In this document: positions 37,810 through 39,264 of the stretch, one piece after another
How the letters are laid out: each line of letters begins with the position of its first letter
Position numbering within the stretch: position 1 is the stretch's first letter
Source of the DNA: CAYTUI01 sp964441335
GTDB taxonomy: Bacteria > Patescibacteriota > Patescibacteriia > UBA1558 > 2-01-FULL-52-15
DNA length: 39,264 nt
Direction of reading: 5' to 3'
Assembly: GCA_964441335.1 (NCBI GenBank)
Contig: CAYTUI010000010.1
Span: 1 to 39,264 of the forward strand
Notes under the pieces: model-generated
Seen by the model: the letters and a program-made list of their open reading frames with translations, nothing else
What the model was told of the DNA's origin: nothing
Databases searched by the model: none
Made by a program: the position numbers and the translations under genes

Positions 37810-39211
37810 AAAAAATATTTTTGCTGATCTTAATCGGCAGATTTTTGATCAGGCTAATCCGGCTGGTTATACTAAGGGATTAATCAAAGGTTTAAGCCCA
37901 GAACTAATTAGAAAAATATCAGCCGACAAACAGGAACCTAAGTGGATGCTGGATTTAAGGCTGAAAGCTTTGGAGATTTTTAGGTCTAAACCTTTACCAA
38001 ACTTCGGCCCTGATTTATCAGCCATAAATTTTGAGGACATTATTTATTATGCGCGGCCGGGCGAGATACTGAATACCAAAAGTTGGAATGATGTTGATCC
38101 GGACATTAAGAAAACATTTGACCGCTTAGGTATTCCAGAGGCGGAAAAAGAATTTTTGGCCGGTGTTGGCGCTCAATATGAATCATCTAATGTTTATCAT
38201 CATCTGCAACAACAATGGCAGAAACAAGGCGTTATTTTTGAGGATATGGACGTAGCCTTGAGAGAACACGAAGAGTTGGTTAAAGAGTATTTTATGAAGA
38301 AAGTGGTGCCGATTGCCGACCATAAATTCTCGGCTTTACACGCCGCTGTCTGGTCAGGTGGTACTTTTCTATATGTTCCCAAGGGCGTTAAGGTAGATAA
38401 ACCATTGCAGGCTTACTTTCGGATGAACGCCCAAAATATGGGACAGTTTGAACATACTCTGATAATTATTGAAGAAGACGCCGAGGCGCATTATATTGAG
38501 GGCTGTAGCGCTCCCAAGTATAACTCAAATTCTCTGCATGCCGGGTGTGTGGAAGTAATTCTAAAAAAAGGATCAAAGTTCAGATATTCCAGCGTGGAGA
38601 ATTGGAGCCGCAATACCTACAACTTAAATACCAAACGGGCGATCGTGGAAGCTGATGCTCATATGGAATGGATCGGGGGCAATATGGGTTCGGGCGTGAC
38701 CATGCTTTATCCTTGTAGTATTTTGAAGGGTCGTGGCGCCACGGCTGATCATTTGGGTTTAGCTTTTGCTAACGCCGGACAAGTTCAGGATACCGGAGCT
38801 AAGGTTATGCATCTGGCACCGGATACCAGTTCAAAAGTGGTGATGAAGTCTATCAGTAAGAACGGCGGTAAGTCAGTTTATCGCGGTTTGGTTAAAATTG
38901 TTAAAGGTGCTAAGAACGCTACCACCTCTGTGCAGTGTGATGCTTTAATTCTGGATGACCAGTCAATTTCCGATACAGTGCCGGATATGCAAATTATGGA
39001 AAATGAGGTGACAGTTTCACATGAAGCATCGGTTGGCAAAATTAGTGAGGAACAATTACTCTATTTACAGTCTCGCGGTTTATCCGAAGAGGAGGCTTTA
39101 AGTATGATAGTTAACGGTTTTATTGACCCGATTGTTAAACAGTTGCCTTTGGAATACGCGGTGGAGATGAATAGGCTGATTGAATTAGAAATGGAAGGGA
39201 GCGTTGGATAG
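37793..39211 (+). CDS. sufB: Fe-S scaffold protein SufB
   Basis: The protein is 472 residues from ATG 37793 (MAVKIKKN). An in-frame ATG at 37757 lies deeper inside sufC and adds no family sequence. It carries SufB features: LNTKSWNDVDPDIKKTFDRL, YEGCSAP-like IEGCSAPKYNSNSLHAG, KNATTSVQCDALIL with the conserved Cys, and the end SEEEALSMIVNGFIDPIV. It assembles Fe-S clusters with SufC. SufD and SufS would be expected downstream, beyond the window edge. Confidence 0.96.
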   Translation: MAVKIKKNIFADLNRQIFDQANPAGYTKGLIKGLSPELIRKISADKQEPKWMLDLRLKALEIFRSKPLPNFGPDLSAINFEDIIYYARPGEILNTKSWNDVDPDIKKTFDRLGIPEAEKEFLAGVGAQYESSNVYHHLQQQWQKQGVIFEDMDVALREHEELVKEYFMKKVVPIADHKFSALHAAVWSGGTFLYVPKGVKVDKPLQAYFRMNAQNMGQFEHTLIIIEEDAEAHYIEGCSAPKYNSNSLHAGCVEVILKKGSKFRYSSVENWSRNTYNLNTKRAIVEADAHMEWIGGNMGSGVTMLYPCSILKGRGATADHLGLAFANAGQVQDTGAKVMHLAPDTSSKVVMKSISKNGGKSVYRGLVKIVKGAKNATTSVQCDALILDDQSISDTVPDMQIMENEVTVSHEASVGKISEEQLLYLQSRGLSEEEALSMIVNGFIDPIVKQLPLEYAVEMNRLIELEMEGSVG

Positions 39212-39212
39212 T

Positions 39213-39264
39213 TATTGGCTTATAGCTTATGGCTTATGGCTTATAGCTTATGGCTTATAGCTTA
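39213..39264. repeat. Heptamer tandem repeat (RGCTTAT)
   Basis: At least seven GGCTTAT/AGCTTAT units in strict period 7 begin 2 bases after sufB and run off the window. Confidence 0.85.

Overview
The window looks like part of a small, host-dependent bacterial genome of the Candidate Phyla Radiation (Patescibacteria, Parcubacteria-like). The signs are AT-rich coding sequence of about 40% GC, mostly TAA/TAG stops, almost leaderless promoters, and very short gene spacing. The gene mix also fits: type IV pilus PilT, a B12-dependent ribonucleotide reductase, a split transketolase, a fused pentose-phosphate isomerase/epimerase, large anchored surface proteins and a minimal suf operon. This assignment is inference from gene content. 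No rRNA or ribosomal protein is present to place it.

Layout. 1-670: one intact tRNA-Arg(TCG) surrounded by tRNA-Arg remnants broken by GC-rich palindromes. 674-4435, minus strand: cNMP/GAF protein and pilT; then an S-component-like membrane protein, a DUF4430 (transcobalamin-like) anchored protein and a corrinoid adenosyltransferase. 4812-8522, minus strand: class II ribonucleotide reductase with two NrdR boxes, a promoter and an attenuator-like hairpin in its leader. 8868-9761, minus strand: superoxide dismutase and ferredoxin. 9762-10674: GC-rich non-coding islands with their own promoter and terminator signals. 10678-15200, plus strand: small beta-barrel protein, 934-residue surface protein and overlapping histidine kinase. 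15326-19762, plus strand: thioredoxin reductase, RpiB-RPE fusion, both transketolase halves and a dual-specificity-type phosphatase. 19815-23780: a second surface protein and small membrane or envelope genes. 23939-24670 and 35579-36103: two GC-rich single-gene units. 24744-28173: CYTH-uridine kinase-CYTH fusion, nucleotidyltransferase and EamA transporter. 28263-29308, minus strand: a MerR-HATPase plus STAS-like pair with upstream direct repeats. 29595-31536: HAD, PGDYG-like and Nudix genes and tRNA-His. 31608-31954: intact tRNA-Arg(TCT) followed by an array of palindromes and tRNA 3' halves. 32068-35335: small zinc protein, BlaI/M56 pair, DsbA/CcdA pair. 36606 to the end: Rrf2 (IscR-like), SufC, SufB.

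How parts work together. The first 8.7 kb reads as a cobalamin salvage-to-use module: possible import, adenosylation, then AdoCbl-dependent nucleotide reduction under NrdR control. The 15-20 kb operon is a compact non-oxidative pentose-phosphate set. The Rrf2 gene sits behind a promoter with a strong dyad over its -10 and is followed at once by sufC and sufB, suggesting autoregulated Fe-S assembly. BlaI/M56 also has a dyad inside its promoter.

Three non-coding themes recur. Heptanucleotide tandem repeats, with different unit sequences but always period 7, fill at least seven intergenic gaps. GC-rich palindromes sit in tRNA remnants, in heptamer arrays and in other gaps. Fragments of tRNA-Arg break at the anticodon. 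These, the cobalamin module and the CYTH-kinase-CYTH protein are the strongest leads for something not previously described.
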